Shown: positions 12,515-23,876, counted from the stretch's first letter. The stretch is 64,000 bases of DNA from Parietaria judaica (GCA_954871525.1 OX940861.1:36965201-37029200), one strand, 5' to 3'. The notes: generated by a model from the sequence alone, not told the origin. Numbers and translations: made by a program.

Positions 12515-12882
12515 GGGATATTAGCGGCTAAAGTAGCCAATCTTTCATCACTTGTGTCAATAAAGGTTCAAACTGAATTAATAGCGGCAATAGTAGCCAA
12601 ACACGACAAATGTGTGTTCAATACCAATTTCGTACATTCAGCTCTATGCCTGTTAGTATCTTTCCATGTCGTTTTCACGTGTCAAACCCTAATTTTTGCG
12701 TTTTGCACACATATTGGAAATACCAGGATGCTAATGGACGTGGCAAGATACTAAGTCTAGTGGATGGAATAGGTATTGAACACACATTTGTCGAGTTTGG
12801 CTACTATTGCCGCTATTAATTCAGTTTGGACCTTTATTAGCACAAATAGTGAAAGATTGGCTACTTTAGCCGCTATTATCCC
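12515..12882. mobile_element. Foldback MITE with 9-bp target duplication (MULE-like)
   Basis: The ends are GGGATATTAGCGGCTAAAGT and its near-perfect inverse. The arms extend about 110 bp each (through TAATAGCGGCAATAGTAGCC). TTCATTTAA is perfectly duplicated at 12506-12514 and 12883-12891. A 9-bp duplication and long inverted ends are typical of Mutator-like elements. No transposase is encoded. Confidence 0.92.
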
Positions 12883-13208
12883 TTCATTTAATTATTGATA
12901 GAAGTTACATTTTATCTTAAAAAAAATTCTTGAATTCTTAAACAACAAGAATTGACTTACACACATGTAAAAATTACTAAAAGCAAACCAGGTAACATGA
13001 TATTATTAAGGATACTGGATCCGAGTTCTAGAGAAGGGTAAAAACTACATGTAGTTTATACCGTATCTCAATCAAGGTGTCGTTTAAGTCTCATAAATTT
13101 GGGCTTCATGTTCCCAACAAAAACTGGGACAGTAAAATTATTTCCAAATATCTAACCACAGACGTTCATATTATCGAAGTAATCACATGCCAACGACGTT
13201 CGCTGTGA

Positions 13209-14812
13209 TTAATTCTGCGCGTCTTTCTTGAGAGGAGGCTCGCGGAGGGCTTGGAACTTGGCGACGAGCCTGTCCTTATCCGGCCAGGTCCCTGCAACGA
13301 CCGGAAGCTCGGCGAAAGTGCACCTCCAAGCCGAGAGAAGAGGCAGCTCTTGCGGATCGATGAGTGCGAGACCGAGGATCTCTTCGAAGACCGCGAGATA
13401 GTTGGCGAGCCAGCCGAGAGCAATGTCGACGAAGCCGATGTGGTCGCCGCCGAAGAGCTTCTTGCCCTCAAGCTGCTCTTCGAGAAGCTTCAGATTCTGG
13501 ATGGCTCTAGCGTGAGCTTCCTCTTGCTCTTTGCCCTGCTTCACGAACGCATCCCAAACGGATGGCAAAACCTGTGTGTGGCTCATCATCATAATTCATA
13601 TTATACAAGTAATAGTAAATGTCACTTTATTAGTTTGCTTTTCCAAAAATGGATTGGTAAATTGTTTTCTACGTGGTATGGCATTCAAACAATTTTAGAA
13701 TTATGTCAAAAAATATTTAGCTCACTCAAACGAGTGAAGTGATTGATTGGATTTCCAATAATTTAAAGAGAATAAAAAGATAAACTCTTATATAAATTTA
13801 TTTTACGAAGGTGGTTTTCGCCCTTTCGAGCCATGACGGATGCAAGAGCAGGATTTTGGAGTCAAAACTTTCACCATGTTTCGTGTTATATCTGAAGTTC
13901 TTATTTATTTTAGTTATCTTAAAATTATAAGAAAGACGGAAAAACACTCTTAATCAAATAATGATCGATTTTTTTATAATATTCATCGAATTAATGAACC
14001 AACTAAATTAATAGATTATAAAGTTTCTCAAAACCAAAAACAAGCACAAATGAGTAAAAACCGTAAAATGGGAACAAATAACTAATTTAAAAAAGCAAAT
14101 AAAGACAGAAATTAAAGCTGGGAATCACCAAAATCGAGCGCACGTGATCTTTACTTGACATCATTTAGTAAAAAAAATTCAATACATTTTTCTTAAGTCA
14201 AAGGTTTTTTTTTTATATATAATAAAGTTTTTTAAAAAAAGTGAAAAATCACATCTTAATTCTTTTAGAAACTAATATCCATGTTATAACTTATAAATAT
14301 CAATAAAATCATGTTTTCAGACACATAATATGTTGTCTGTTTATCATATGCTAAGTGATTAACGGTAGCTTAAGGATTCCAATTTGAAATTGAACATTAA
14401 CGAGAACTTACGGAATTACATAAATCGCAACATTGATTTAACCCATAATAAATACACGACAAGATTAATTTTTCCATTTCAAAACAATCATTGGTACCTT
14501 CTCGTCGCCAAACTTGGCCCAGAAGCGCGCGAGCGCTCGCCGGTGCGGATCCTGGGGCAGGAGAGGGTTGTGCTTCCACGTCTCGTCGATGTACTCAAGG
14601 ATCACGAGCGACTCAGCGAGGGGCTTGCCGTTGTGCACGAGCACGGGCACTTTCTTGTGCACGGGGTTGAGCTCCAGAAGCGCGGAGCTCTTGTTGGTGA
14701 GATCTTCGAAGACGCTCTCGAAGTCGACGCCCTTGAGCTTCAGCGCCCACACGATCCGCAGAGGGAAAGGGCTTGACCATGTCCTGTACAGCTTCACTTC
14801 CTGACCGTGCAT
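13209..14812 (-). CDS. GSTU: Tau-class glutathione S-transferase, two exons
   Basis: Exon 1 is 14498-14812 and exon 2 is 13209-13571, with GT at the donor (GAGAAG|GTACC) and ACAG at the acceptor. The 926-bp phase-0 intron follows a lysine, the single-intron layout usual for tau GSTs. The product is 225 aa, the normal length. The N-terminal thioredoxin-like domain has the tau catalytic serine in SSPF (Ser14), the VPVLVHNGK cis-proline segment and the [11 protein letters not shown] glutathione-binding motif (Glu67-Ser68). The helical C-terminal domain begins near residue 95. Tau GSTs conjugate glutathione to xenobiotics and oxidised lipids in the cytosol and are commonly stress-induced. A foldback MITE starts 232 bp upstream of the ATG at 15045. 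The C-terminus PPLKKDAQN has no recognisable targeting signal. Confidence 0.95.
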
Positions 14813-15044
14813 GATCTCTTCCCCTGATCAAATTAGTTCAAACTTCCTGTCTTTGTGTTTCCTCGTCAACGACTGTTTCAAGCTTTTGTTTCTTTGTTAT
14901 ATGGTTTTGGAGTCCTGGAATTGGCCGTCACTATTGACAAGTCAAGACAAACAAAGAGGTCGCCTTGTCGTATACGCATCTTGTATATCTTTGTCTTGTT
15001 TACATAATAGTCTTTTCTGCATAAAAGTTTGCATAATTTTTAAA

Positions 15045-16034
15045 GGGTAAACTGTGGCGTACCTAATGTTTAATCTGCTGCGGATTATGTACCTAATGTT
15101 TAATTTCGACGGCTAATGTACCCAAACTTAATTCCGTTAGATTTTTTCGTGTTTTCCGTCATTTTACCGTTAGCAAGTGATTTCTCCTCCATATGTAAAC
15201 TTTTCGTATTTTTGGCATAACTCACTCATTTTTTGTCCAAATTTAATGAATAAACTACCGTTGGAAAGCTAAGAGATAGATCTACAACTTTGGTGCTTTA
15301 ATTTTTGTAAAAAAAAGTTTTAAAAATATGAAATTTCAATGACAACGTAAAACTGGACATTAGTTTAATGCAATATATTTATTTCGAGCAAATTTAAATA
15401 TACTTAATGACTTTTTACGAAGAAATGTAAAATATAAAGTTGTAGATAAATCTTTTATCTTTTCGACGGTAGTTTATTTATAAATTTTGGACCAAAAATA
15501 AGTGAGTTATGCCAAAAATATGAAAGATGTAATGTGAATAATCTTTCGTATTTTTAGCATTACCTACTCATTTTTTGTCCAAAATTTATAAATAAATTAC
15601 CGTTGGAAAGATAAATGATTTATCTACGACTATGTATTTTTACGTTTCATCATAAAAAGTCATTAAGTATATTAAAATTTGCTCGAAATAAATATTTTAC
15701 ATTAAACTAATGTCCAGTTTTACGTTGTAATTGAAATTTTATATTTATTAAAACATTTTTTTTTTACAAAAAGTAAAACACCAAAGTTGTAGATCTATCT
15801 CTTAGCTTTCCAACGGTAGTTTAGTCATGAAATTTGGAAAAAAAAATGAGTGAGTTATGCCAAAAATACAAAAACTATACATATAGAGGACGAGTCACTT
15901 GGTGACAGTCAAGTGACGGAAAACACGAAAAAATCTAACGGAATCAAGTTTGGGTACATTAGCCGTTGAAAATAAACATTGGGTACATAATCCGCAGCAG
16001 ATCAAACATTGGGTACATTAGCCGCAGTTTACCC
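15045..16034. mobile_element. 990-bp near-complete palindromic MITE with 9-bp target duplication
   Basis: Ends read GGGTAAACTG; the arms run almost to the centre near 15535, so the element is close to one 495-bp inverted repeat. The 9-bp sequence ATTTTTAAA is duplicated at 15036-15044 and 16035-16043. The outer arm contains three spaced copies of a module like GCGGATTATGTACCTAATG. No coding sequence is present. It sits in the upstream region of the tau GST gene and is judged Mutator-like from its duplication length. Confidence 0.93.
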
Positions 16035-16043
16035 ATTTTTAAA

Positions 16044-16270
16044 AATTAAGGTTTTATACTAGTCCTAAAAATCTGGTACGGGGAATCAATAATACAACCC
16101 ACCGATACGACATTCAGACATTGCATAATCACAAAATAGCCGATTAAGGGCAAATGTCGTTTAACGTTTCTTTTTTCTTCATTTAAAAAGAATCAACTAA
16201 AAATATATTATGCTTCAACCAAGAGAAAAAACTCAAACACAAATTAGAGGAGTATAACAGCAATGCCACA
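16044..16270. other. Short intergenic spacer
   Basis: No feature is recognised between the MITE and the lectin fragment. Confidence 0.5.
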
Positions 16271-16273
16271 AGG

Positions 16274-16741
16274 TCAAACTAATATGAATGTGTCTCCCGG
16301 GTGACTGAAACTGTCCCACAAGGTCTCTCCCGAATCGCCATCCTTGAGCTCCAAGTTTCCCCGGTCCGAGAGCGTTACAACCGAGTTGTTTGATCGGATC
16401 TCAACATCAGTTGACCAGAGAGGACTGTCGTCTCCGGCTATAACTAGCTCAAGGTTTCCATTTCCGCCGATCCTTAAACTAGCTTCGGGATTCGTAGCTC
16501 GCAGAGGATTCCCTCTGTTGGCCACCCATACAACGGTATGCGGAAGTACTTCCTGATACCAAATACCAATATACCGATGATCTCCGGAATTATTTGACAC
16601 GACGAAAACATGGCCCGGCGAGACCAGAGTTTGGCTTTCGGATAGTTGCTGGGACAGAGTTATGTTCTGAACTGCACAATAATTGCTAAAGGAGAACAAG
16701 AAGAGCAATAGGAACAACGAGCTCATTTTCTCCTTAGACAC
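16274..16741 (-). pseudogene. G-type lectin S-receptor-like kinase fragment (signal peptide and bulb lectin only)
   Basis: The 155-residue frame opens with a hydrophobic signal peptide (about residues 6-22). A bulb-type mannose-binding lectin domain follows, with YIGIWY, VVWVANRGNPL, LWSTD and LWDSFSHPGDT motifs. A normal member continues with S-locus glycoprotein, PAN, membrane and kinase domains (about 800 aa); here the frame stops two to three residues after the lectin. The usual LGFFSPG stretch is also shortened (VSPGHVFVVSNNSG). No further domains are found on this strand downstream. It is most likely a gene fragment; a secreted lectin-only product cannot be excluded. Confidence 0.85.
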
Positions 16742-16744
16742 ATC

Positions 16745-17678
16745 CAGACAAGACTTTCCATAATGATTGGAACCAGAGCAGGCAGTGAAAGTAAGATTAA
16801 CATACTAATTCATTCTAGAGTTTCAAAGTCAATGGACAAGATGTTTCAGCGGTTTAGAGTTGACTATAGCCCAATATCTTTTGGTAATTATAGAATGAAT
16901 TACCAAAAGATAATTACGAAAAAATTATAGATTGCTAGCTACGCAATCTATAATTACGAAAAAATTCACCTACTACTCTCACATATTACTTAAAAAATCA
17001 AATAGTACACTCAAAAGTTGCTAAACAATTGTCTTTTGGTAACTTTTTTCATCATTTTAAAAAGTTTTTCTAATATATTGGAACTAGAAAGTTGTATCTT
17101 TAATTACGAAAAAGTTTTTTCTAAAAAGTCTGCTGGTAATCTTTCTTTTATTTTATCTTTTAAAATGAGAGTTGAATTGTGCAACGTGGAAAACAAATGA
17201 GTGATACGAAAACTTGATATGTTTGAAATTTATCACCAATGTAATGGATATTGTTCACTAACACCGAAATTAGTGATATAACGCCGACATCAGTGTTAAT
17301 AAATCATACATATCACATTTTTGCAATTTCGATATAGCTTACTCAATACTGGTGTAAATTCCACGATTAAACTCTCATGTAAATAAAGTAATGATAAGGG
17401 GTTAATAATAGTATAAATATCAATACTTGTGTAAGATTTTCCATAATAACGGTGAAAGTTCTCACTATCATCATATAATAGCGACCAAAGTTCCTAATAC
17501 TTTTTTCTGCAGCAGAAGATCAGTCTCGTCATCTAGTAAATGCAGAAGTAGCCCGTCTTTTATTTTCAGCGATGAAAGTTACCAATGCCATCATTGAGAA
17601 CTTCTTCCATTATTATATAATAATTTTGAGAACTTTTGTCACAGGAAAAAATAAAATTTATGTTGATATTATATAAAA
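16745..17678. other. AT-rich intergenic DNA with two small hairpins
   Basis: No gene is visible. Two adjacent inverted repeats occur: 16876-16911 (ATCTTTTGGTAATT arms) and 16925-16953 (TTATAGATTGC arms). Confidence 0.6.
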
Positions 17679-18864
17679 GGGTTAATCGTGGAATAAGTAT
17701 GTAACCTTAGGTCAACCGGGGCGGCATGGTCCAATCCCAATTACTAGCGGCATATATACATAACGTTATTTAGAATGGGTTGACTTTTTTTTTCCGTCAA
17801 ATTTTGACAAAAATATGTTAGTCTAACAGTCCGCGTGCCCACACCTAATCTTCCCGAGGCCCTTGTCACTCACCACACCAAATTTACTTAGTGTTATATT
17901 CAAACAAAGACAAGAATTTAAATGGAAAACATATATACTAATAAATGACATATTTTTTTTATTGTCATGCATTACTTTTTCGGGTCGGGTTTGGGATGAC
18001 TTTTTTAAGTTGTCCTCGTGTTGACTTTTCTGGACCGAGCTTGAGTTGACTTTTCTGGACCGAGCTCGGGCTGACTTTTTTAGACTAGGCTCGAGTTGAA
18101 TTTTTTGGACCGGTCTCGGGTGAAAGTTTTCTGGACTGGGCTCAGGTTGACTTTTTCGGACCGGATTCGGGTTGAATTTTTTTATCGAGCTCGTGCTGAC
18201 TTTTATTACCAAACCCGACTCAAAAAGTTACTTTGGGTCTGGCCCGAAAAGTCAAACAAAGTTTGATATAAAAAGTGTTAACCCGATACCGACCTAAAAA
18301 AATCAACATGAGCTCGGTCTGGAAAAGTCAACGTGAACCCTATCCAAAAAACTTAACCTAAGACCGGTCCCAAAAAAATAAAACTAAGCTCGAACCCGAA
18401 AAAGTCAACTCGAGTCTTGTTTGAATTTTGAGGCTGATCTCGGGGTAACTTTCTCCAACCGGGTTCGGTAAAAAAGTCACCACGAACTCAGTAAAAAAAG
18501 TCAATATGCGCCCGATCACAAAAAGTCAACCCAAAACCGAGACTGGCCAAGAAAAATCAAACCGGATTTGGTCCAAAAAAGTTAACCCATGACCGGTCTA
18601 GAATAGTAAATCCGAGCTCGGTCCAAAAAAGTCAAACTGAATTCGGCCTAAAAAAGTAAATCAGGGCATGATCCAAAAAAAAGTTAACACGAGCTTGGAC
18701 AAAAAGTCAATCTGAGCCCAACCCCCAAAAGTCAACTCGAGCTCGGTCTGGAAAAGTTAACTCGAGCTTGGTCTAGAAAATTCAACCCGAGCCTGACCCA
18801 AAAAATTCATCTTGAACCCGATCCAGAAAAGTCACGCATGATAATCGAAAAAAATATGTCACTC

Positions 18865-18904
<40 letters not shown>

Positions 18905-19383
18905 TATTTGAATTCGTATTTTTATTAGAATATAAAACGAAGTAAATTTGGTTTAGCGTCAAGGGCTTTGGGAGGGCTTAGTCGTACGCAAAGGTCACAA
19001 TGCGCTTGGGAAGAGTCGAATCCAACTATGTCTAAGCTTTCAAAGGCGGGTGCCACTACACCAAATTTACTTTGTGCTATATTCTAGCGAAGATAAGAAT
19101 TTAAGTAGAAAACATATATTTTAATAAGTGACATATTTTATCGATTATCAAGCGTGACTTTTCCGGGTCGGATTGGGATGGGCTAAGGTTGACTTTTCCG
19201 AATCGAGCTTAGATTGATTTTTTAGGTTGGGCTCACGAGATGTTGCTCAAAATTGGATGAAAAAAAAAAAAAAAAAAGTCAACCCACTTTTGCTAACATC
19301 ACGTATATATGCCCTTGGAGTTGGATTCATGCTGCCTTAATTGACCTAAAGTTAGGTATTTATACCGGCTACCGCGAGTAACG
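17679..19383. mobile_element. 1.7-kb foldback element filled with degenerate short repeats
   Basis: The outer ends are inverted: GGTTAATCGTGG on the left and CCGCGAGTAAC on the right. The next 100 bp also match in inverse (ACCTTAGGTCAA..., GGCATATATAC...). TATATAAAA / TATATAAAG flank it (8 of 9 bases). The interior holds a run of roughly 30-bp units of the form GACTTTTTCGGACCGGGCTCG on the left (17985-18210) and mostly inverse units (GTCAACTCGAGCTCGGTC) on the right (18230-18830). No protein is encoded. It fits a large MULE-like or foldback MITE. Confidence 0.75.
18869..18902. repeat. (AT)n microsatellite
   Basis: A pure AT run lies inside the foldback element. Confidence 0.95.
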
Positions 19384-19554
19384 TATATAAAGCTCAAACA
19401 TGGACTTGTTGGGAATTGATAATGAATAAGTAACGTCCAATAGAAGCAACATTATTTGCCACATCATCATCTTCCTTCTTCTTCCTTTGGTCTCGACTCG
19501 AGATCAGTCAGAACAAATCAAGCTCGCTTTCTCCCTCTTCACTCCTCCTCTGCC

Positions 19555-20480
19555 ATGGGACAAGTTTTGGATAGACTTCAAGGTATTTCCTTCCTCTCTT
19601 CTCTTCAGATTGGATCCGGTGTTGTTTTTTCTCTCAGTTTTTTCCTGTTCAGGCAAGGACTGGAGGCAGAAACAGATACGGAAGATCTGTGACAAGGTGT
19701 TCGATCGTTTCCAAGATCAATCGGGAAAGGCTACTCTGTCGTTCGAGGAGCTCTACATCGCTGTTCTTCTCATATACAAGTGAGACACAGATTTCATTGA
19801 TTCTTTATTCGTATTTGTTTGGTATTAAAAATGGCGATCTTCGATGGTGCAGTGACATAAACAAGCGTTTGCCTGGACCCCATTTCGATCCTCCCTCCAA
19901 AGAAGAAGTCAGAACTCTGATTCAGGTGAATCTGAATCAATCATTGATACTATAGTATGGATCTTACTTTAGTTTAGATTCTGAATTTTGGGTCACTCAG
20001 AAATTTGATTGGAACAAAAAATAAACCCAATTTGCAACCAAACTCTCATGTAATTTGGGGTTATGATTTTGATTAAATGCGTGATCTTGGTTATTTGTAC
20101 GATTGTGTTAATCGTTGTTCTCTTTTACTAAATCAATTTCATGGTTTTTCCACAATGGCCGCTACTATAGCTCGTAAAAATGACTTAATTTTTCGGTTTG
20201 GTTCCAGGAATGCGATATCAACCTCGACGGAGAAATTGGCCGTGAAGAATTCGTTAAATTCATCCAAAAGGTGACTGCAGATGCGTTCGCGCTAGTCACC
20301 CAGGGACTGATCCTCACATTGGTCGTCGCACCTACTGTGGCGATGGCGACAAAGAAGGCAACGGAAGGCGTCCCCGGCGTCGGAAGAATCGTCCAGAAGC
20401 TGCCAAATTCTATTTACGCCTCCATTGTCACTCTCGCGGCTGTGTTGTTCCAGAAATCGGTGTTGGAGACGACAGGATAG
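19555..20480 (+). CDS. EF-hand calcium-binding protein, four exons, 166 aa
   Basis: Exons are 19555-19582, 19653-19779, 19853-19925 and 20208-20480; all junctions are GT-AG and the frame stays open. The start MGQVLDRLQG follows a pyrimidine-rich leader and carries Gly2. A degenerate EF-like segment (DRFQDQSGKATLSFEEL, about residues 27-43) precedes one canonical EF loop, D79 to E90 (DINLDGEIGREE). The C-terminal third has two hydrophobic stretches (LILTLVVAPTVAMA and YASIVTLAAVLF) that could attach it to a membrane. Such small plant EF-hand proteins are poorly characterised; calcium binding follows from the intact loop, and function is not known to me. The mRNA start is not resolved. Confidence 0.9.
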
Positions 20481-21200
20481 ATTGAGACTCGGCGTCCCAG
20501 CAGAATAATTCTTGTTTGTTGATTAAGCTTTAGAGTGTATAAGCCAAGATATAGTCTCAAATTCTGAATAAGGCCTCTGTATAAATAGATTATTCTGGCA
20601 ATAGTGTTTGTATGTTTATTAGACTTCATAGAAAACTATTTAAGCCAAGTTGAAAATCGGGATTGGAATTCCGGTTTTTCGTTCAATGAAACAGCTAGGC
20701 AGTTTCGGGAAAAGCTTATAATTAACAGTGACAATTGGAACTGGGTTCAACTACACATAAGTGCCTCATAAATAAACGCAACACGATAAATGAGTATATA
20801 TATATATATAATCTTAACAGTTATGTATTATTTGATCGTGTAATTTACGAATCTGTTTAGTTTACTAACTAAATTATACTCAATTAGGCATTTAAATTGG
20901 ATAGATCAAACTCAGGACACACTTTCTGATCCTCTTTAAATTTTACTGTCGCTGCATTTCCGGATTAGAACCGGACCGGAGAATATAGGTTTTTTGCCCT
21001 TTTTTTTGTTTTTAATTACAAAACCTGTACCAGGAGGACTTTTTCGATTCTCGGAAAACCCGGACCGGAGAAAAAAACGCCAAATTTCCAATTCCCGCAG
21101 TGGATTTCTTCCCAAAATGTAACCCAGTAATGTAGCAACTAACAAAGAGTGTCCTACATACAAACACCGATACAATCTCGCGAGCAGAAAATCAAAGATA
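20481..21200. other. Convergent intergenic spacer
   Basis: The 3' ends of the EF-hand gene (plus) and the small prefoldin-like gene (minus) face each other here. A repeated AACCGGACCGGAG / AACCCGGACCGGAG phrase appears near 20970 and 21060. No gene is recognised. Confidence 0.5.
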
Positions 21201-21582
21201 TCAAGTTGAGCTGAGCTTTTCTATTTGAGATTTCGCCTGATCAAGCAATTCTGTCACACAATAATAAAAAAGCACAAGTTATCAATAATTTGAATATCTA
21301 TGAATCCAAACGAATTCTCTGAGGCAGAAGAGGAAGAATACTTTGCTCGGATGAGACTGCTTTCTGGGTGGTAATTCTGAAGTAGAGGTTCCCATTCTTC
21401 TGATACACAGCCTGTGGACAATCGCAACAAGATTGGAAATTACGCAAGAGCTGAAGGAAGAGACAGGGATAGCAATAGCATACCCGAGTAGAAGGAAGAG
21501 AGTCGAGCTCAGCCAAGGCAACTTCGTGGCTTCTCATTCTCTGCATGACCTCCGATCTGCGCTCGCTCTCCGACGACGACAT
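21201..21582 (-). CDS. 72-aa prefoldin-like protein (ASDURF-like), three exons
   Basis: Exons are 21484-21582, 21342-21411 and 21201-21250, with GT-AG junctions and open phases throughout. The protein starts MSSSESERRSEV, has a short helical stretch (HEVALAELDSLP), the core AVYQKNGNLYFRITTQKA and a final helix LLDQAKSQIEKLSST. A helix, a VYxxxNxxxF hairpin and a second helix are the layout of a beta-type prefoldin. The core resembles the small prefoldin-like ASDURF subunit of the animal PAQosome chaperone complex, as I recall it. That link is an inference. Such short spliced genes are easily missed by annotation. An upstream MITE lies 180 bp from the start. Confidence 0.82.
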
Positions 21583-21761
21583 CTTCTTCTTCTTCTCTCT
21601 GTGTCTCTACTTTCTCTCACTTACCAAAATGCCCTTCAGAAGGGAAGAGAAGTCTGTTTGGGCCCATCTATATACTAGGCCCAATTCATCTCATTTTTGT
21701 TTTTTCACAATTTTATAATGTTCACGTCTTTCGTGATATCTGCGACATATATACTCATAAA

Positions 21762-22065
21762 TAATCCCCAAAATGCCTTATCCGGGTTAATACCCGGATG
21801 ACAAAACTTTTTAAAAAAAACCCTGATCCGGATATTAATTAACCCGGATATCAAAATATCCGGGTATTTAAAAAAAAAAACTTTTGATCTGGGCCGTTGG
21901 ATCATCAAGATCAACGGCCCAAAAAATAGATAAATTAATAAAAACACTAACCCGGATCCGGATCAGTCCGGGATTTTTTTTTCCCGGACCCGGACTGATC
22001 CGTATCCGGGTTTTTTTTTTTTTTAATTATAACCCGGATGGGTTTTTTCTAGGATTTTGGGGACT
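21762..22065. mobile_element. 304-bp MITE with CCGGAT repeats and 9-bp target duplication
   Basis: Ends TAATCCCCAAAAT and ATTTTGGGGACT are near inverses. ACTCATAAA is perfectly duplicated at 21753-21761 and 22066-22074. The body contains many short units of CCGGAT / ATCCGGGT arranged as nested palindromes, plus an inverted GGGCCGTTGGATCATC motif. No coding sequence is present. Confidence 0.88.
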
Positions 22066-22074
22066 ACTCATAAA

Positions 22075-22869
22075 GTGATATCTTGAGACGACCTAGTGTT
22101 TGGGCTCTTAATCTTACTCAATCAGATTTCTATATTCAATCATCACGACACTAAAATTTAGAAATTGTAACATATATTGAACCATCATAGTTTAATTCAG
22201 TGGTTGAGTTGGGGTCAATGTTTATAGTCTCTCAGTTAGTTGTTTTCTTTTATTCTATTAATTTTTCGCAGTGAAGATATATGGATACGGTATTACATGG
22301 AAATGCCAATGATGTTACTATTGAGTAGGTAAATGTTTAACAATGTTTGTATTCAAAGATTGTTTTGGAAATTTCTAGTTCAGTATGTTGATATATATAA
22401 TATATGTAGGTAAATGTTTAACAATGTTTGTATTCAAAGATTGTTTTGGAAATTTCTAGTTCAGTATGTTGATATATAACAAAGATTGTTATGAACATTT
22501 TTTTGTCATGAAGAAGAGATTATGAAAAAGATATTTTGATGTTTTTTTTTTGTTATGAACATGTATCATGAGTCATGAAAGAGATAGTTTGTCGTGAAGA
22601 TGTATTTTGTGTCTTGAACAAGTTCTTGAGTATAGTTTTTGTTATGAGTATGTATTGGATTATGAAGATTTTTATTTTTTATTTTTTTTATGTTTGTATT
22701 TTAAAATTTGTGTAGATTTTGATTTTATGTTTGAATTGAATTTTTTTTTATGATTATAATGTATCGTATTTTATAATAAATATGTTATTTTAAAATTATT
22801 TTAAATTAAAATTGTCTTCAGATGTTAAAAAAACAATCAGATTTAATTTTTAGCCATTCCCATTCAGAC
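22075..22869. other. AT-rich intergenic DNA with an 81-bp tandem duplication
   Basis: An 81-bp segment beginning GTAGGTAAATGTTTAAC at 22325 is repeated almost exactly at 22406. No gene is recognised. Confidence 0.85.
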
Positions 22870-22872
22870 TAA

Positions 22873-23873
22873 GGCCCAGTTTGGCATTGCTGTGCTGTCT
22901 TCAGAATTGCTTTTAAAATTTACTGTCAGAAAAAATGCTGTCAGATAAAGTAATGCACTGTTTGGTTAATGAAAACAAAAAACAATTGGTTTTTTCAAAA
23001 GTTCCAGTTTAGTGTTTGATAACCAATTTTACTTAATTAGCTTCTAAATGTCAAAAAATATTAAAGTAGACATAAATAATGTTAATTGAATCTCATATTA
23101 ATATTAAAAAATAAAAAAGAGTTTAAATAATATAATTACTCAATAAATAAAATAAAAAACCTTTCTTAGTTTGTTAAGCCTTTTATACTTTTAATTGACA
23201 ATAATTATGGTGACAATACCAATTTTTTACATTCATGTTTCTTTCGTCCACGGTAAAAAAATTAGTACTTTTACCAACTAAAAAGAACTAATGCTTTAAC
23301 TGCAATAATAATATGTATTTGTTTTTTTATATACGTTCACCTTCCAAAAAGACTTGGTACTTTTAACTATAATATTTTAAGAATGTAACAAAAAAAGGTA
23401 CTTTTACCACCTAAAAAAATTGGAACTTTAACCACAATGTTTAAATATTTTTGGTACTTTTACCACCCAATAAGAATTGGTACTTCAACTGAAATAATTT
23501 TAAAAAACATGGATGTAAGAAATTGGTATCTTTACCAGCCAAAAAGAATTGGTACTTTAACCACAATAATTAAAAAATATGGACATAAAAAATTGGTACT
23601 TTTGCCACTTAAAAAGAATTAGACATTTAACTGCAATAATAAAATGTATTTTTGGTACTTTTACCACCAAAAAAATATTTATAGAGATAGAGAATAAGAA
23701 AAGCAAAAGTAAATTCTAGCAGAAGCATCTATTACTAGCTTTTAAATTTTGCCTATAGAAAAGCTAAACTTTTTAGTGAAGTGCTTCTATTGTAACTTAC
23801 TAAACACAAATATTGACTTAAAATTCTAAAAAAAAGCAAAAGCACCTATTAATAAGCAATGCCAAACAGGGCC
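22873..23873. mobile_element. PIF/Harbinger-type (Tourist-like) MITE with internal repeats
   Basis: Terminal inverted repeats are GGCCCAGTTTGGCATTGC on the left and the inverse of GGCCCTGTTTGGCATTGC on the right, flanked by TAA at 22870-22872 and 23874-23876. This is the standard PIF/Harbinger pattern. The interior (about 23270-23680) repeats phrases such as TTGGTACTTTTACCACC about ten times. No transposase is present. Confidence 0.92.
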
Positions 23874-23876
23874 TAA

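Noticed and set aside
13251..13742. 163-aa plus-strand frame
   Set aside because: Antisense of GST exon 2; the minus strand gives a full tau GST.
14384..14804. Plus-strand frames of 130 and 96 aa
   Set aside because: Antisense of GST exon 1.
17823..18212. 129-aa minus-strand frame with repeated SQxEPS-like units
   Set aside because: Periodicity comes from the degenerate DNA repeats of the foldback element; no start context or family.
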